This document shows, piece by piece, positions 34,761 to 47,087 of a stretch of 64,000 bases of DNA. The number at the start of each line of letters is the position of its first letter. Positions within the stretch are counted from its first letter, which is position 1. The position numbers and the translations under genes were made by a program. Under the pieces are notes generated by a model, which was given only the letters and a program-made list of their open reading frames with translations, had not been told where the DNA came from and made no database searches. The stretch comes from Primulina eburnea (lineage: Eukaryota > Streptophyta > Magnoliopsida > Lamiales > Gesneriaceae). Location of the stretch: positions 3,060,761 to 3,124,760 of the forward strand of contig NC_133114.1 in the NCBI RefSeq assembly GCF_022965805.1, in the 5' to 3' direction.

Positions 34761-36000
34761 CTTTCTATTTATGGGATGGTTGTATCAATTATTTTACATC
34801 AATAAAAAAAAATCAAATTTCAATAGCTTTTATTAGCAATAATTAGTGGGGAAATTCAAATTTCTGATAATTATAGGTGATAATATAGTTATTACGCAGG
34901 ATATTTAAAAAGTTCCAATTCGAGAAAAAAAAACGAAGAAACAAACCTAAGATTAAAAAGATTTTTTGGAATCTCGGAGACGATTATCTTGTTTGTTTAG
35001 CCTCTAAATCTGCTCTTGACAACTATTAATAGGCACTGTTTGTTAATAATACATTGGACTTTATAACTAAGAAGAGTATGATTGTAGACTTTTGTTTATA
35101 ATAAAATGAATTTTTATATTCTTGCTACTGTGAAATTATTAAATGAATTGTATATAATATCATTTCATTATGGTATTTTCTAATATCCCATTATTCTTGT
35201 AATAAACAAGTGTATATATGTGAGTATATGCTCTTCAAATTTTTGACTTTGGATATTAAATAATTCAAATTTGAATGTTAGATGTCTCAACTTTTCAGAC
35301 ATGTTAAGCAAACATCCAACATGGAAGCAGTCAATAAAAGTAGGACTTTTGCGTATGTCATTTCATTTCGCACGTGTGGGAAATGATACGAGATTAATTC
35401 AAAAAATTTCATGAATACGAATTTAGTCTAAAGTTGGATTTTTAAAAATTGATGATGGTCTATAGCACATGGTACTCAAATTATAGCAAGTTAAGTTAAC
35501 GCATTTAGTCTAAAGTTGCGTTTGAATAACAGGATTTGTATTTGAAAAAGTATTCGAAGGAAAAATTTGATATGATTTTATTTTTAGTGAATTTGAAATT
35601 CATCGTCGTGATTCAAAAAATGACAAGTTGGGATTTGGAATTCATAAAATTTGAAAATAAATTTGAGATTCATAAAATTCACAATAACAAAAACTTAACT
35701 AATATTTTTAATATATTAATGGTTGATAGAGTATACATTAAATAAATCACTAAATTAAATTAAATAATATAATTTTCAGTAACAGTTTTGATGGTTGCAA
35801 TTTAGACGTAGTTGTATTATAATTCTATAGCTTATGCAATTTAATTTAATTATTTAAGGTATCAATGTATCATGATTAGCACTATTGTGACAGCAATCAA
35901 GCACCCTTAAATCATAGTTGCTTTTTTAAATTAATTAATATAATATATGGTTTTCCAATTTTTTTTTGTTACATTTCAGGTGAAATTAAGCTGATCAATT
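34760..36000. other. Intergenic, no gene recognised
   Basis: AT-rich DNA. A segment at about 35510-35700 (TTTGAATAACAGGATTTGTA, ATTTGAAATTC words) looks like a MITE relic, but its ends could not be paired. Confidence 0.35.
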
Positions 36001-36007
36001 CTTTTTA

Positions 36008-36228
36008 GATTGTATTTGGATTTATAGATTTAATTTCGAATCTATAATTTCATTGATTAATTTGTTTGAATACATTGTATTTGAGTAAATTCCAAATTAA
36101 ACTATACTAAGTTAAACAGTTTTTCAACGGTAATTATATTCGATTTCAAATACATTCAAGATATGTATTGTTATATTATTTGAAATTCATTATTCTGATT
36201 AATTCAAATACTTCTATCAAATACAATC
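36008..36228. mobile_element. Possible Tourist-like MITE
   Basis: GATTGTATTTGGATTTATAG at the left end and GATTGTATTTGATAGAAGTA read from the right end on the other strand form an imperfect inverted repeat of about 25 bp. The flanks are TTA on the left and ATA on the right, so the target duplication is not convincing. Confidence 0.45.
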
Positions 36229-36240
36229 ATATTCTATTTA

Positions 36241-36423
36241 CACAAAAACTGCTATAAAACGGTCTCATTAGGCCAATTTTGTGGAATTGATATCCGACTC
36301 GACCCGACTTATGAAAAATATTATTTATAGATCAAAAGTATTGCTTTTCATTACAAATATAGATCGGATCGATCCATCTCACAAATATAGATCAACGAGA
36401 TCGTCTCATAAGAAACCTACTCG
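36241..36423 (+). mobile_element. 'GAGAC' MITE, copy 16 (diverged subfamily)
   Basis: It shares 'CGACTTATGAAAAATATTA'-type core words with copy 13. The ends AAAACGGTCTCATT and GAGATCGTCTCATAAGAAAC remain clear. Confidence 0.65.
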
Positions 36424-36554
36424 TTGATTTAACATCTGATTCGAACATATATATTATGTTTGTATCATGTGTTATGTAGGTAATGACTTTGTAAAAAAAT
36501 TATTATAAGGAAAGAAATTGAATGTAATATAATATTATAAAATAATATTAAATA

Positions 36555-36738
36555 TGTAAAAATTTGTGTGAGACGGTCTCACAAGTCGTATTTTGTGAGA
36601 CAAATATCTTATTTGGGTCATCTATGAAAAAATATTATTTTTAATGTTTAGAGTATTACTTTTTATTGTGAATATCGGTAGGGTTGATCCATCTCACAAA
36701 TAAAAATTTGTGAGACCGTCTCACAAGAGACATACTCT
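36555..36738 (+). mobile_element. 'GAGAC' palindromic MITE, copy 17
   Basis: Full-length plus-strand copy flanked by TATTAAATAT and TATTAAAATAT, an imperfect target duplication. Confidence 0.9.
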
Positions 36739-36739
36739 A

Positions 36740-38136
36740 TTAAAATATATAGATGTTGGGAGCAAACTATTCATCAAGTCTTGTACATTAACTAACTCTA
36801 ATTGCCGCGTTTTATGAATCAATCATTTGCTGACTTATTGGGATGAACTAATTCGTGTGTGTGTGTGTGTCATAAAAATTTGAATTTGTTATAAATAAGA
36901 TTATTGAAATAAAATTGACTCCTTTCAAAAAAAAAAGAAAAAAGAAATAAAGTTCATTATTACAAATTTAGCTTCCAAACAATTATTGAAAAACAATAAA
37001 ATTAGTAGCCATCGAGTCAATTTATAGGATGATTAATGGAGCTAGCTTAAACTAACTCATCCTCATTGTCTAAAAGTAGGTTTTTGAATAATAAATTTCA
37101 AGTAAGAAAGAGGGAGATATATGACTTCTGACGAGTTTTTTTTTCAGAGGTTGACATTTTCATTTTTTTGTGTTTTTGGGAGTTTGACATTTTGAATGTC
37201 AAAACACTAAAATAATGCTATAAGCCTGTGGATGAAGCGCAATTAGTCTTTCAACTTGCCAAGAAATAAATATGCAATCTTAGTTGCTGAACTATTATTT
37301 GCATCAATACATTGACATCAAACTCGAACTTGTTAGAAACCTTTTTTTCAAAAGAATTGGAGTTCAAATTATATTGTTAATAGTTCACGAGTCGTTTGTG
37401 AGCTTTATTAAAATAATAAATATATTCCAAGTATTTAATTTCAAATAACTAGCGAACATGTTGACATATTTTAAGTCGAGATGGAACTCGAGTATTGATT
37501 CAAACCAAACTCTAACAAAAAATATTAAAATTTTCAAGCTTCGAGTCGTTCACACCCAGCAGCATCAGCAATCATACATCAACCTCAAATTCATTAAGGG
37601 GACCTTTTTCATACTAATATATTCTTGATTTGAATTCAAATTCTTATTTATCCACTGTAGAGTTCAACATGTACAATCTAACCCTCTTATCCTTTGAGTC
37701 AACAGTTTGTGTTGCTGAAAACGTCCAAATAATCTCAAACGTCCAATACTGACGCAACAAAGAATCTAATACTATGATAATAGTCGATAGTTACTATGTT
37801 ATCTCTATCTGAGCTGAAATGAACGATATTGAATTGAAAAAACGTATCTAAATTGGAACAATGAAATCGCCTTCAAAATCAAATAATGAAGTGCAAGTCC
37901 AAAGAGAAGCAAGCGGGAGAAGGGAAGGATAAATACAATAAATGTCATGGACGCTAGAGTCCAATCTCTTTAAAAATATCTTCTACAACCAAAAACCTGC
38001 CCTCAGTGCATACGAATTTACGACACGAAACAGTCAGATTTTGCCCCGAAAAATACCTCAATCTTTAAAGCAACATCACTCTTAACAAGCAATCAAAAGA
38101 TCACCAGATTCACTAGCATGACTTTGTGAAGGTTGA
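36740..38136. other. 3' flank of the ZFPL1 gene, otherwise empty
   Basis: No coding signal was found. The part next to 38136 should contain the ZFPL1 3'UTR. Confidence 0.4.
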
Positions 38137-41100
38137 TTACTGAGGCTCTTCATCAGATAACTCTTCGCCCAGACCACGTTGAGAAATTCGGTAATATAGA
38201 ATCCCCATTGTTGCCATGCACGCCCTGCACCCAGAACATACAAAATTATTCTTCCCTTCTTCAGGAGGTTAGATGCACATAAATTTGTACATGTATTTAG
38301 CTACATATTTAATGGAAAAGGAACAAATGCAACAGATGCTGAAATATAAAACAAGAAAAGAGTAAGAGATTACATGATAGCTAAAATTAAGAGGAGTTTC
38401 CTTGGATCCATTCTTGATGACCTATGATGTCGTACACGGCCTTCTGAGGCATCATCTGCATGTGGCGCGTCTTTCCGTGTTGGTGCAGTCACTGGTAGAG
38501 TTGGCAATGCACTTGACCAGAACGGCAGCAATGACCGGAGGAACTTGTGGCGAAATGTGCCTGAAATTAAGAATCCAGTAAGTTGGAGTTAAATTTCAGA
38601 TGATAAGAAAGTGGAGATATCAGACAATGCAATACTATGTGGTTCAGCCGTAATGCCCACATCTACAGACCAGCCAAAAGGATTTAAACTTTGTTTTCTT
38701 GACTTCGAATATAAGAATCAACTCTTCACATGTGTGACAAACTAGGTTTGAACATTAAAAAATAGAAGAAATAACTCTGGCCATAATAAAAATGAAATAA
38801 CATTTATAGCACTCTCTTAATTACATCAAAGTATATCTGACAAATAAAATTGATTTCCAGTACTCCCCATTTGGTTGTACACCTAGATTCATTAAACAGC
38901 TTAAGCCGAGCCGAACAAGGTTTCCACTTCAAAATGTGGAAGGCTAGTCAGCGCAATGAAGGAGTAAATGATCCTGACTCTCCTCATTCCTACGACACAG
39001 ATTTGGCATAAGGCTTTCAAGGAGCTGCATTTGGTGTGGACTGTACCGGATAAGGGTAAGGATATGTATACTGTCGAACCAAGCTTGTACAAAGGGAGGA
39101 GGCATTTGCGTTTCTGGTTTATCATCGTCCATTGCATTTTATGGTTAATTTGGTTGGAAAGAAATAAAAGATTATTTGAAGACAAAGCGGAGGCGGTTGA
39201 TGAACTATGGGACAAAGTCAGATTCAGAGTGGCGAGTTGGTCTAAGATACTAAAGGAATATGAACACCTAAGTGTCTCAGACTTATACAGGGATTGGAAT
39301 TTTGTTTTCGATTAGGTTGGTGTTGTACTTGGATTTAAATTTATTTCGGAGCACTTATTTAGCTTAGCGGATTTCTTATCCGCCGATTGTACTAAAACTT
39401 TTATAATCATTAATATAATATGTTTCTTATAAAAAAAAAAGAAATAGAGACCGAACAACATTTTTGGTGTTATACCATGGCGTCAACTGGACATATCATG
39501 ATAACTTTTTAATTTTATTATTTTTATTGTGCATTTGCAGAACAGAGAGCAAAGCCACATAAAGTTCAGGAATGAAAGAAATGCCCATCGCGCGATGTTC
39601 TTACCTTTTTGAATAGGTAAATAATACATTTGAAGTAACTTCGATTATATCAACAATAAAGTCAGATCCCAAAATTTTCATGATATAGATTATATTATAA
39701 AATGTAGTTGTAACAAAATCAAGCAACATTCCCAAAGCAAGGTGCAGTTAATAATTTCATATACAAAAGATTTAGCGACAACAAGGCTCAAGACTCGGGG
39801 ATCAAGTTTAGATATAGGCTAAAGGAGTGTGTTCAACAATTTATGTTATGGTCCTGGAATGTGGATCAAGTTATGGGTCGATGTCGAGTCAATGGTTGAT
39901 TGTTAAGATCATAATATTCTTTTGTGACTTCCGACCTTGTCGATCTATTTTGATAGATGTAATAGAGGCCATTGATAGAGAACCTCGAATCTCGTTCACA
40001 CATTTTGTTGAGAGAATTTTCTGATTGATATTTTATTCTCAACTGCTGCAATATATGCCAACTAACCTAATGTTCAATCTCAACAAAAAAGTTTTAAGCG
40101 AAAAGATAAAAGAGTTCCTGGTTGACCAAGTGTGTAAAGAGCAAATGGTATATTATCTTTTATTAAAAAAACCAACTAGATATTCTGCAAAATAACATTA
40201 GATTCCTAACATATTTTTGGCTTGATCAAACCCACGACAATTTAACTTCATGTGCAGCAAGGACTGGATGAGACCTTTCTGCATGGGATGCAGAAGTACT
40301 TCCTTCCACTTACTGATTAGTATTTCTACTCGAAAGAAACAAAAAAAAGAATGAAAGGAACAACAAATTAAAGATCTGTCACCTCTTCGAGTGTACTTCT
40401 TCTTGTTACCATCTTCATCGTCAGCAAAATATGAGGAATCTGAGTTCTGCCTTTCAGATTGCAGCGCACTCTTTCGCGTGGTTGCACCAGGCTGGGCAAT
40501 ATAAAGGTGCAGGAAATCACTAAGAGAACACAGAAATACACGAAATAGAACTTGAAAGTAAGTAAACAACAAATATTACCAAAGACAAAAATAAGAAATC
40601 TTACACCAGAAGGGCTCGTGCTTTTCACGAAATTGGACTCATGATTAGGCAAAGATGATGCTGCTGAGCTAGGTCCATCTATCTCCACAATGTCTAAACT
40701 TGAGGGTCTTGCATAGCCTGAAGCTGCATTTTCTCCAAAAGATGGCAAAATACCACCAGGGTATTCTCCACCTCCAGCAGCAGAGGCATGCAATAGTGGT
40801 TGTGAAGCAAAGGCAGGTGGAGGACTTCGAGACTCTGTTCCATGCAATGAAACTGGATGATTCCCAAACAAGTTCTTCTCCAAACCAGTCTGAAAACAGA
40901 GGACATGCTCAAGTATCAGAGGGACAGAGAAACTTCCCAACACCCACATATACACAAACTCACTACCAAGGGCAGATGAATGTTTAGTTCCACGGGGTGG
41001 TTGTTGAAGAATTAAGCAATTTCTTATATTCTTACCCTACTAAGATAAAAATAAAGAAAATAAGTTGACTTAATCTTTTATTTTTGTTTAATTATTTTGA

Positions 41101-44100
41101 TTCAATCAAGAAAAAAAACTATTTACAATTTCAAATTTAAATATGTTCTGAGAGAGAAGATACTAGTAAGGTTTCATCACATGAAGTCATGTCCTTTGTA
41201 AAACTCAAAAATGGTTCAAATTTTGAACAAACCCAAACATAAATTTGTCATTGGTACTAATTTGCATTAGTATGCTTTTTATTTTAATGTATCGTATAAA
41301 TGAAACATAGAAAGCTTAATGTTTGTTTCAAGAGAAATATGGAACGTCTCTTTGTAACAAATATCTCACTCTAGAGAATCATTTTTATATTTTTTTATGA
41401 GTATATTGCTTCATTTTGCTCAATCTATCGATCTGAATTTAATTCAGTTGATTTATTGGATCTATAAAATTAACTAAATAACTCTATGTCGACCTATGTT
41501 TTGGTGATTATTTTATATAATTTAAACGGTATTACAAGGGAAATTCGGGAATGGCAAGATAGGAAAGATCTTATGTATAAATTAGTACAATTATTTGTTG
41601 ACCTCACTCTTTCTTTTCTGGAAAAGCTCAATCATGTATTACCTGTAGCCAATACAACTGTCAAAAACAATGTCATGGAGATTATGAAGAGATATATGCT
41701 TAGTTGAATGATTTTCACAAATTTTACGATGTTTTAGGGACAATCGAATGTCCCCCCCCCCCTACTGTCGGGGTGCTGACAACACCCCTTCTCACTAACA
41801 CTAAGAAACATCACCAACAAGATTATCTCGTGATTCGAAATTATAATAAAGATAGAAAAAAGCACATCAAAGAGAACATAGAAGAAGAGAATGGCCAGGA
41901 GACGAAATTCAGCTTTGACAGGGTAATGCCAGGGATGTTTGTGCAACCTATTTCTAAGACAGACTGTCACATGCCATGCAATCAAGAATGAGCAGAGACC
42001 TTACGAGGAAAAAAAGGAATATATTTAGAGCGATGGTGTGATAGCATATGTTCAATATTTTTTCAGATAAGAACGTTTCATTAAGTGGGAAGTCAATTAT
42101 TTTGCCTTCTTTCTTTGTTAGGTATAAAAATGGAAAATAATACACACACACACATATAGTGTGTCCCACTGAAATCCAATCATCCTTATTAAAAAATCAT
42201 TACTAAGCGCAAACAATCGTTCAACAATTCAACTGAATAGCAAATGCAAGAATTACATAGTGACCTGATTTTGAGCCATTTTCCCAAATAATATATTTGC
42301 TTATAAGAATATAGAGAAATGGAATTCATGAAGTAAGTCCAATAAAATAGGGATGAATTTGTTTCTCCAAAGAATTGACACGAATGCACTCTGTTATAAT
42401 GTAGGTAAGAGTAACATTTTACCTGCATGATAGCTTCTTTTAATTTTGAATGAAGATGTGATCCAGAGTCCTTGATACTTTTCGGCGGCCATATCTGCAA
42501 ACAGTCGGGCATAATTCACAAGATAGAAATACACATCAGCAAACAAGCAATGATACTAATGTAGAAAAACTCAAATGCCATCATGTTAGACAGATGCACG
42601 TGATGGAAGAATCCGATCTCATAGTTGGTTTAGAATAACCAGAGCTTCATCTCATATTCAGTTGAACTAGAATAATTCATCCAAGGCAATTATGGTTACA
42701 TTTTTTTCCACTACAAATTTAGTTTATAAGTCGATGCCAATGACGTGACCATTTTCTCACTCGAGCGTGGGATACCCATTATTCAGTTAATAGGGGCGAA
42801 AAATAGAGCCTTGATAAATTTTAATATGTCTAGAAGTGCGAAAAATAAATTGCTCACATGTAAAAAGAACTAAGTTGCATCAATATACATGTTTCAATCA
42901 AACATACCAAAATTCATCGCGCAAACAAAGCACGATGCAATCTTCAAAACCTCTAAACTTGTACTCTCACTTTATTTTCAAATCTGCCTTAAAACATGAC
43001 AAATTAACTTTAAATTGAGTTACTAGTAAAGCTGAACTCTGAAGACCTAAATATAAAACTCAAAATTTATGTAAGAAGTCCGTCATCAACATCCTGACCA
43101 TCATACTAATAGGTCTAGTTAAGCAAGAAGACAAGCCTCATCTCTGAATGCTTTGTTGACTTCTGTAAGGAGAAGCATGGCACTAACAGCTGGTGTCCGT
43201 GATACAGGTCATAAAAGATTCGATTCAGAATTATAGCCATCTTTATGACATAGAACAATCAAATGCCAGGAACAACTTTGTTGCATGAAGAGGTTTAGAT
43301 GTGCATGAAAACAAGGTAACAAGATATTAAGAAATGACACTGTTTTCTGTGCAGAACATACAGAAGTTGAACAGCCAGGGCAAATATATCCAGCAGGGGC
43401 AGTGTGTGGAGGAAAACTTTTAATGTGTTTGACAAAGCAGCTTGTGTGGATAATATCTGCAAAATGCAATTATGTGTTAGGTGAGAAGAACGATTTGAAA
43501 CAATTGCTCAAAATTCAAACTGAAAGTAAAAATTAAATTTGAAATAACCAAGCAGGTTCACTTACGCAAACAACCCAATCGAGTAGTCTGAGAGTCAGCT
43601 CCTTCTTCAACTGCAGTTTGACAATAGCAGCATTTAGGAGGCCAGTCATACTCACCATCGATTACCCAATCAGAGTAAGTGCTCACCTAAAATGTAAAAG
43701 CAAAATTTCCTTTCTAGTTTATTCGAAATACAGGCATCTGAGCAATGAAATCATTGACTGGAATGATCATACCACACAAATTTGGTGCTCCGGAAAGCAA
43801 ATACATTCACCACAAACGGGCACCTTATGGACGAAGCAATACAACTTGGTCGCCTAAACCCAAATTAAACAGAAAGCATTGTCATTAGTGCGTTCAAGGT
43901 AAACTATTAATCATTATCACCGGAGAAAAGGCAACCAAAAATCAAATGAGCAATCGAAACACTGAATTCCACGGCAATCAGAAAATAAAATTGGCCAATT
44001 GACTGTCATGCACCATACCACTAACATAACCAAAATCCTAAATCGGAGAGTTTTACTCGAAACACAGATCATCAACTGCTCACAAACCCACGTCGTTAAT

Positions 44101-44277
44101 AAACTGGCTAATAAAACATCTCAGTAAAAGAAAATTCAAAGCTCGATCCGATCTAATATCAGCGAAATGCATGTCGTATTTTCCACCAACATTTAATTTG
44201 GCACTAAACATAAAAAACACGCATCGATTCGTGAGTAGATAGATACACATTACCTTGCGGCATTTACAGACCACCAT
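38137..44277 (-). CDS. ZFPL1: Zinc finger protein-like 1 (ZFPL1) homologue, 9 exons
   Basis: Minus-strand exons: 44277-44254, 43853-43773, 43686-43566, 43456-43362, 42494-42423, 40889-40605, 40491-40383, 38560-38374 and 38224-38137; phases agree and give 353 aa. The N-terminus has a B-box-like finger ('CKCRKATKLYCFVHKVPVCG', 'CICFPEHQICV'), then a RING-like finger ('WPPKCCYCQTAVEEGA', 'LGCLHIIHTSCF', 'GYICPGCSTSIWPPK'). A Ser/Pro-rich linker follows ('ESRSPPPAFASQPLLHAS', 'ADDEDGNKKKYTRRG'), then a C-terminal membrane span ('KLLLILAIMACMATMGILYY') and a short acidic tail. In animals ZFPL1 is a cis-Golgi integral membrane protein tied to Golgi assembly; the plant role is inferred. The intron between exons 7 and 8 contains an antisense LINE fragment. 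Confidence 0.95.
38908..39458 (+). mobile_element. 5'-inverted L1-type LINE fragment in a ZFPL1 intron
   Basis: Plus strand about 39000-39315 codes 'TQIWHKAFKELHLVWTVPDK', 'FWFIIVHCILWLIWLERNKR' and 'DKVRFRVASWSKI', the C-terminal end of plant L1-type ORF2 after the zf-RVT domain, ending with TAG at 39313. A 3' tail and A-run end at 39440. The preceding part (about 38940-39000) reads on the opposite strand 'LCRRNEESQDHLLLHCA', the zf-RVT motif that should come just before. Imperfect repeats GAGCCGAACAA (38908-38918) and GAGACCGAACAA (39447-39458) look like the target duplication. The insert is antisense to ZFPL1. Confidence 0.8.
41748..41762. repeat. Poly-C tract
   Basis: Thirteen or so consecutive C in a ZFPL1 intron, unusual in this AT-rich DNA. 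Open frames around it (41486-41991) look non-coding. Confidence 0.8.
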
Positions 44278-44289
44278 CGCATGGAATAG

Positions 44290-44655
44290 CTACGAAAGCG
44301 AGGATTTCCGGATCGAGATCTCGGAAGAAAATATTGCAATTTCAGAGAGTTCAATCCGTATGAATTTAGGTGAGCCGGGAGAAGATGAGATCATCAGATT
44401 TGCCTGTGATTAATTTATTTTTCCAGTTTCTCTGTTGGGATTTTAGGATGCTGTGTGTGTGGGGAGTGAAGTCTTGAGCACTGTTGCTTTTGTGTGAGAT
44501 CGATCTCGTTCCACACTGTTAGGCCCATTGAAACTTTGTTGGGCCTCTCAATTTGGGCTTCATGTCCAGTCCAATGAACACGTATATTTAAACTCAAATC
44601 AAACACATTTTTATAAATATAAAATAAAATAAATAAACTTTGTTGTAAGACATTT
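44290..44655. other. ZFPL1 5' flank and promoter region
   Basis: Less AT-rich, with no TATA box that stands out. A 64-codon open frame here has no recognisable content. Confidence 0.4.
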
Positions 44656-44660
44656 TTTTA

Positions 44661-45370
44661 TTCCACGTAGTTTGATACATGGGATAAGAGATAAATTGAT
44701 AAATAATCTTCTTTATCCCATGTTTGGTACATTTTTAAAAAGCTCATGATAATAACATGGGCCCTTGATAAATAATTTTTTAGAGGGATAAAATGTATCT
44801 TCTATCAGGTGTGATTTTTTTAATTTAATGATAAAATGTACTACAAATGACTTAATTATCCTCACTTTACAAATGATTTTTATAAATATATGTTAGTAGG
44901 TAGAAAATAAATTAAATAATTATTTTTATTTATTTTATATATTATATAATATGATAATTATATAAATGATTTCGAGATAATTATATTAATAATTTTTATA
45001 AATCTCAATAAAATTATTAGTATCACTCGATAAACATTAAAAATTGATATTTGACTTGACTCACAAAATCAATGGTTCAATTATCATATTATATAATATA
45101 TAAAATTAGGTAAAAATAAATAAATCATGCAACCACTATCGGCGCATGAATAAATAAAAAATATGAATTCAAGCAACAACTTTGAAATTATAAAATTTAT
45201 TATGATAAGGTTATAAATTTTGTAATTATAATCTAATATATAAATTTAATCACTCTTATTAAAATCATACCAAACATTAAATATAATATCATACATCTTA
45301 TTTATCCTTAACTTATCCTTATATTATTTATCACATGTTTATCCTATCATGTGTACCAAACTATGCCCTT
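44661..45370. mobile_element. MITE with long terminal inverted repeats (probably PIF/Harbinger type)
   Basis: The left end CGTAGTTTGATACATGGGAT and the right end read on the other strand (CATAGTTTGGTACACATGAT) are similar for about 60 bp, both continuing with GGATAA and GATAAATAAT words. The interior is extremely AT-rich and non-coding. The target duplication could not be fixed. It lies between the divergent ZFPL1 and BUB3 genes. Confidence 0.55.
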
Positions 45371-45611
45371 CTTTTTTCCTTGGTAATGGTTTCAGGTTCT
45401 GAATGGATGTCCCAATTGGTATAGAGTTTCTTTTCTAAATCAAAAGTAAATCATTGTGAATATTTACATATGTTTATGCTAAATCTTTAATATCATTGCC
45501 ACACATTATATATTTGTTTAATTGTAATATCAAGTTTAGACTAACAAATATAATATATTTAAAGATAATTGTAATATTTTGTTTTGAATTAAAAAAAATT
45601 AATGTGTAAAA

Positions 45612-45900
45612 GTTCTAAAAAGTGTGAAGCATGACGAAGCGTCACAATTGAGCCTCAAGTTTCACAAAGTTAAGCGATTTTAGTACGAGATTAAGTGTGA
45701 AATTATTATTATTATTATTATTATTTTAATTATATCAAGTCAATTAATATAATAAATAAATAACATATAAATATACAAATTTTAAGAATAAACTCAGATA
45801 AATCATGTTTTTTTTACGATTCATATGGTCAAAACGAAGATTTTTGTTCACGCTTCACTTTTAATCGCGCTTAAACAACGCTTTTTCATGTTTTGTATAA
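45612..45900. repeat. Imperfect inverted-repeat unit
   Basis: AAAAAGTGTGAAGCATGACG on the left and the reverse complement of the segment near 45835-45895 (AAAAGTGAAGCGTGAAC) face each other about 200 bp apart around an (ATT)n run. This may be a MITE relic; the ends are not defined. Confidence 0.35.
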
Positions 45901-45904
45901 CACT

Positions 45905-46478
45905 GATGTTATCTAGTATGTATTTTCTGCTACATTTTTTGTATATATGAATTAATTACACTTGAAAATAAATAAGTAAATGTAGTTTTTTTGTAATTTC
46001 ATGACTTCTTTTCTCTCAATACATCGAGGATGTTTGGCACTTTACTTTAGACTTTGCAGTGCTCAGTTTGAGATAGTTTGCTTTTGAAGCCGAATTCGTT
46101 GCGGTAACAATAGCTGTGAATCCCACGAGATTTGGCTTGCAATCTCATTAAATTATTATACGCGCGCGTGCAACCTTAGTAGGCTTTTTAAACCTATATA
46201 GGACAACTCCGACGATAAATCGTGTGATGAACAATAGTTGTAAAGACAATGTCGATTATGATACGAGATTTGTTGTTTTCAATGGTGTGATTGTTAAACA
46301 ATGTCGGTATCGATTAACCTGGGCTCGAAATGTGACAATAACACTTGAATCTGCGACGAAGAGGAAATAAAGTAGGGTTTTGGTGGAATGCGACTCCACT
46401 TACGTTGTTGCGCTACTTAGAGATAAATCACCTAAAGTTCTTTGGACTCATAGAGTCGTTTGCTCAATGTCCTTAAAC
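45905..46478. other. Intergenic, no gene recognised
   Basis: Mixed-composition DNA without an open frame over 60 codons. A short GC-rich CGCGCGCG-type run lies at about 46160. Confidence 0.35.
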
Positions 46479-46479
46479 T

Positions 46480-46620
46480 CAAAAATTAAGAATTTTATTA
46501 ATTTCAAAAATTAATAAAATTTCAAGGCTTTTTAAATTTCAAAAATTAAGAATTTTATTAATTTCAGAAATTAATAAATTTCAAGGCTTTTTAAATTTCA
46601 AAAATTAATTTTTGAAAATT
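46480..46620. repeat. 60-bp tandem repeat, about 2.4 copies
   Basis: The unit AAAAATTAAGAATTTTATTA... recurs at exactly 60 bp (46481 and 46541), then a third partial unit. Each unit is itself partly palindromic (AATTTTATTAATTTC/GAAATTAATAAAATT). Confidence 0.85.
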
Positions 46621-46730
46621 AATCATAGCATTGTTGAAAATTAATTTTTATAACTCTATAGCATACTCTCGCTTTTTAAATTTCAAAAATTAATCATTTT
46701 CATTTATTAAATTAATTAATTTTCTAGATA

Positions 46731-46892
46731 AGCAAAAACTTGTGTGAGACGGTCTCACGGGTCGAATTTGTGAGACGGATCTCTTATTTGAGTTATCCAT
46801 GAAAAAGTATAATTTTTTATGCTAAAAGTATTATTTTTTATTCGCAGATTAGTATCCATGAGACGATATCACATTGAGACGGTCTCTTCTAG
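46731..46892 (+). mobile_element. 'GAGAC' palindromic MITE, copy 18
   Basis: Plus-strand copy with a deletion in the right half. TTCTAGAT lies on both sides (8-bp duplication). It ends 195 bp before the BUB3 start codon, inside the likely proximal promoter. Confidence 0.85.
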
Positions 46893-47087
46893 ATTTTTTT
46901 AAAGGTGTATTACTAAATTTTATGCAATTCCAGGCTCCTAGGATTAAACAATTAAACGGAAACAGACTATAAAGCAAAGTATAAATTGGTTCAACAGTTA
47001 GAAATTTGAATTTGAATTCGTGAATTGTTTCAAAATCCCTAATCTGCGAATCCGCAATATCTCTCTCCCTAGTGATCGTGGATCATC

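Noticed and set aside
38901..39215. 104-aa minus-strand open frame over the LINE
   Set aside because: Mostly the antisense shadow of the LINE coding strand. Only the short zf-RVT stretch near 38940-39000 is meaningful on that strand, in another frame.
41486..41991. Two plus-strand open frames (73 and 95 aa) around the poly-C tract
   Set aside because: They lie inside a ZFPL1 intron on the opposite strand, show no family resemblance and have no splice or leader support.
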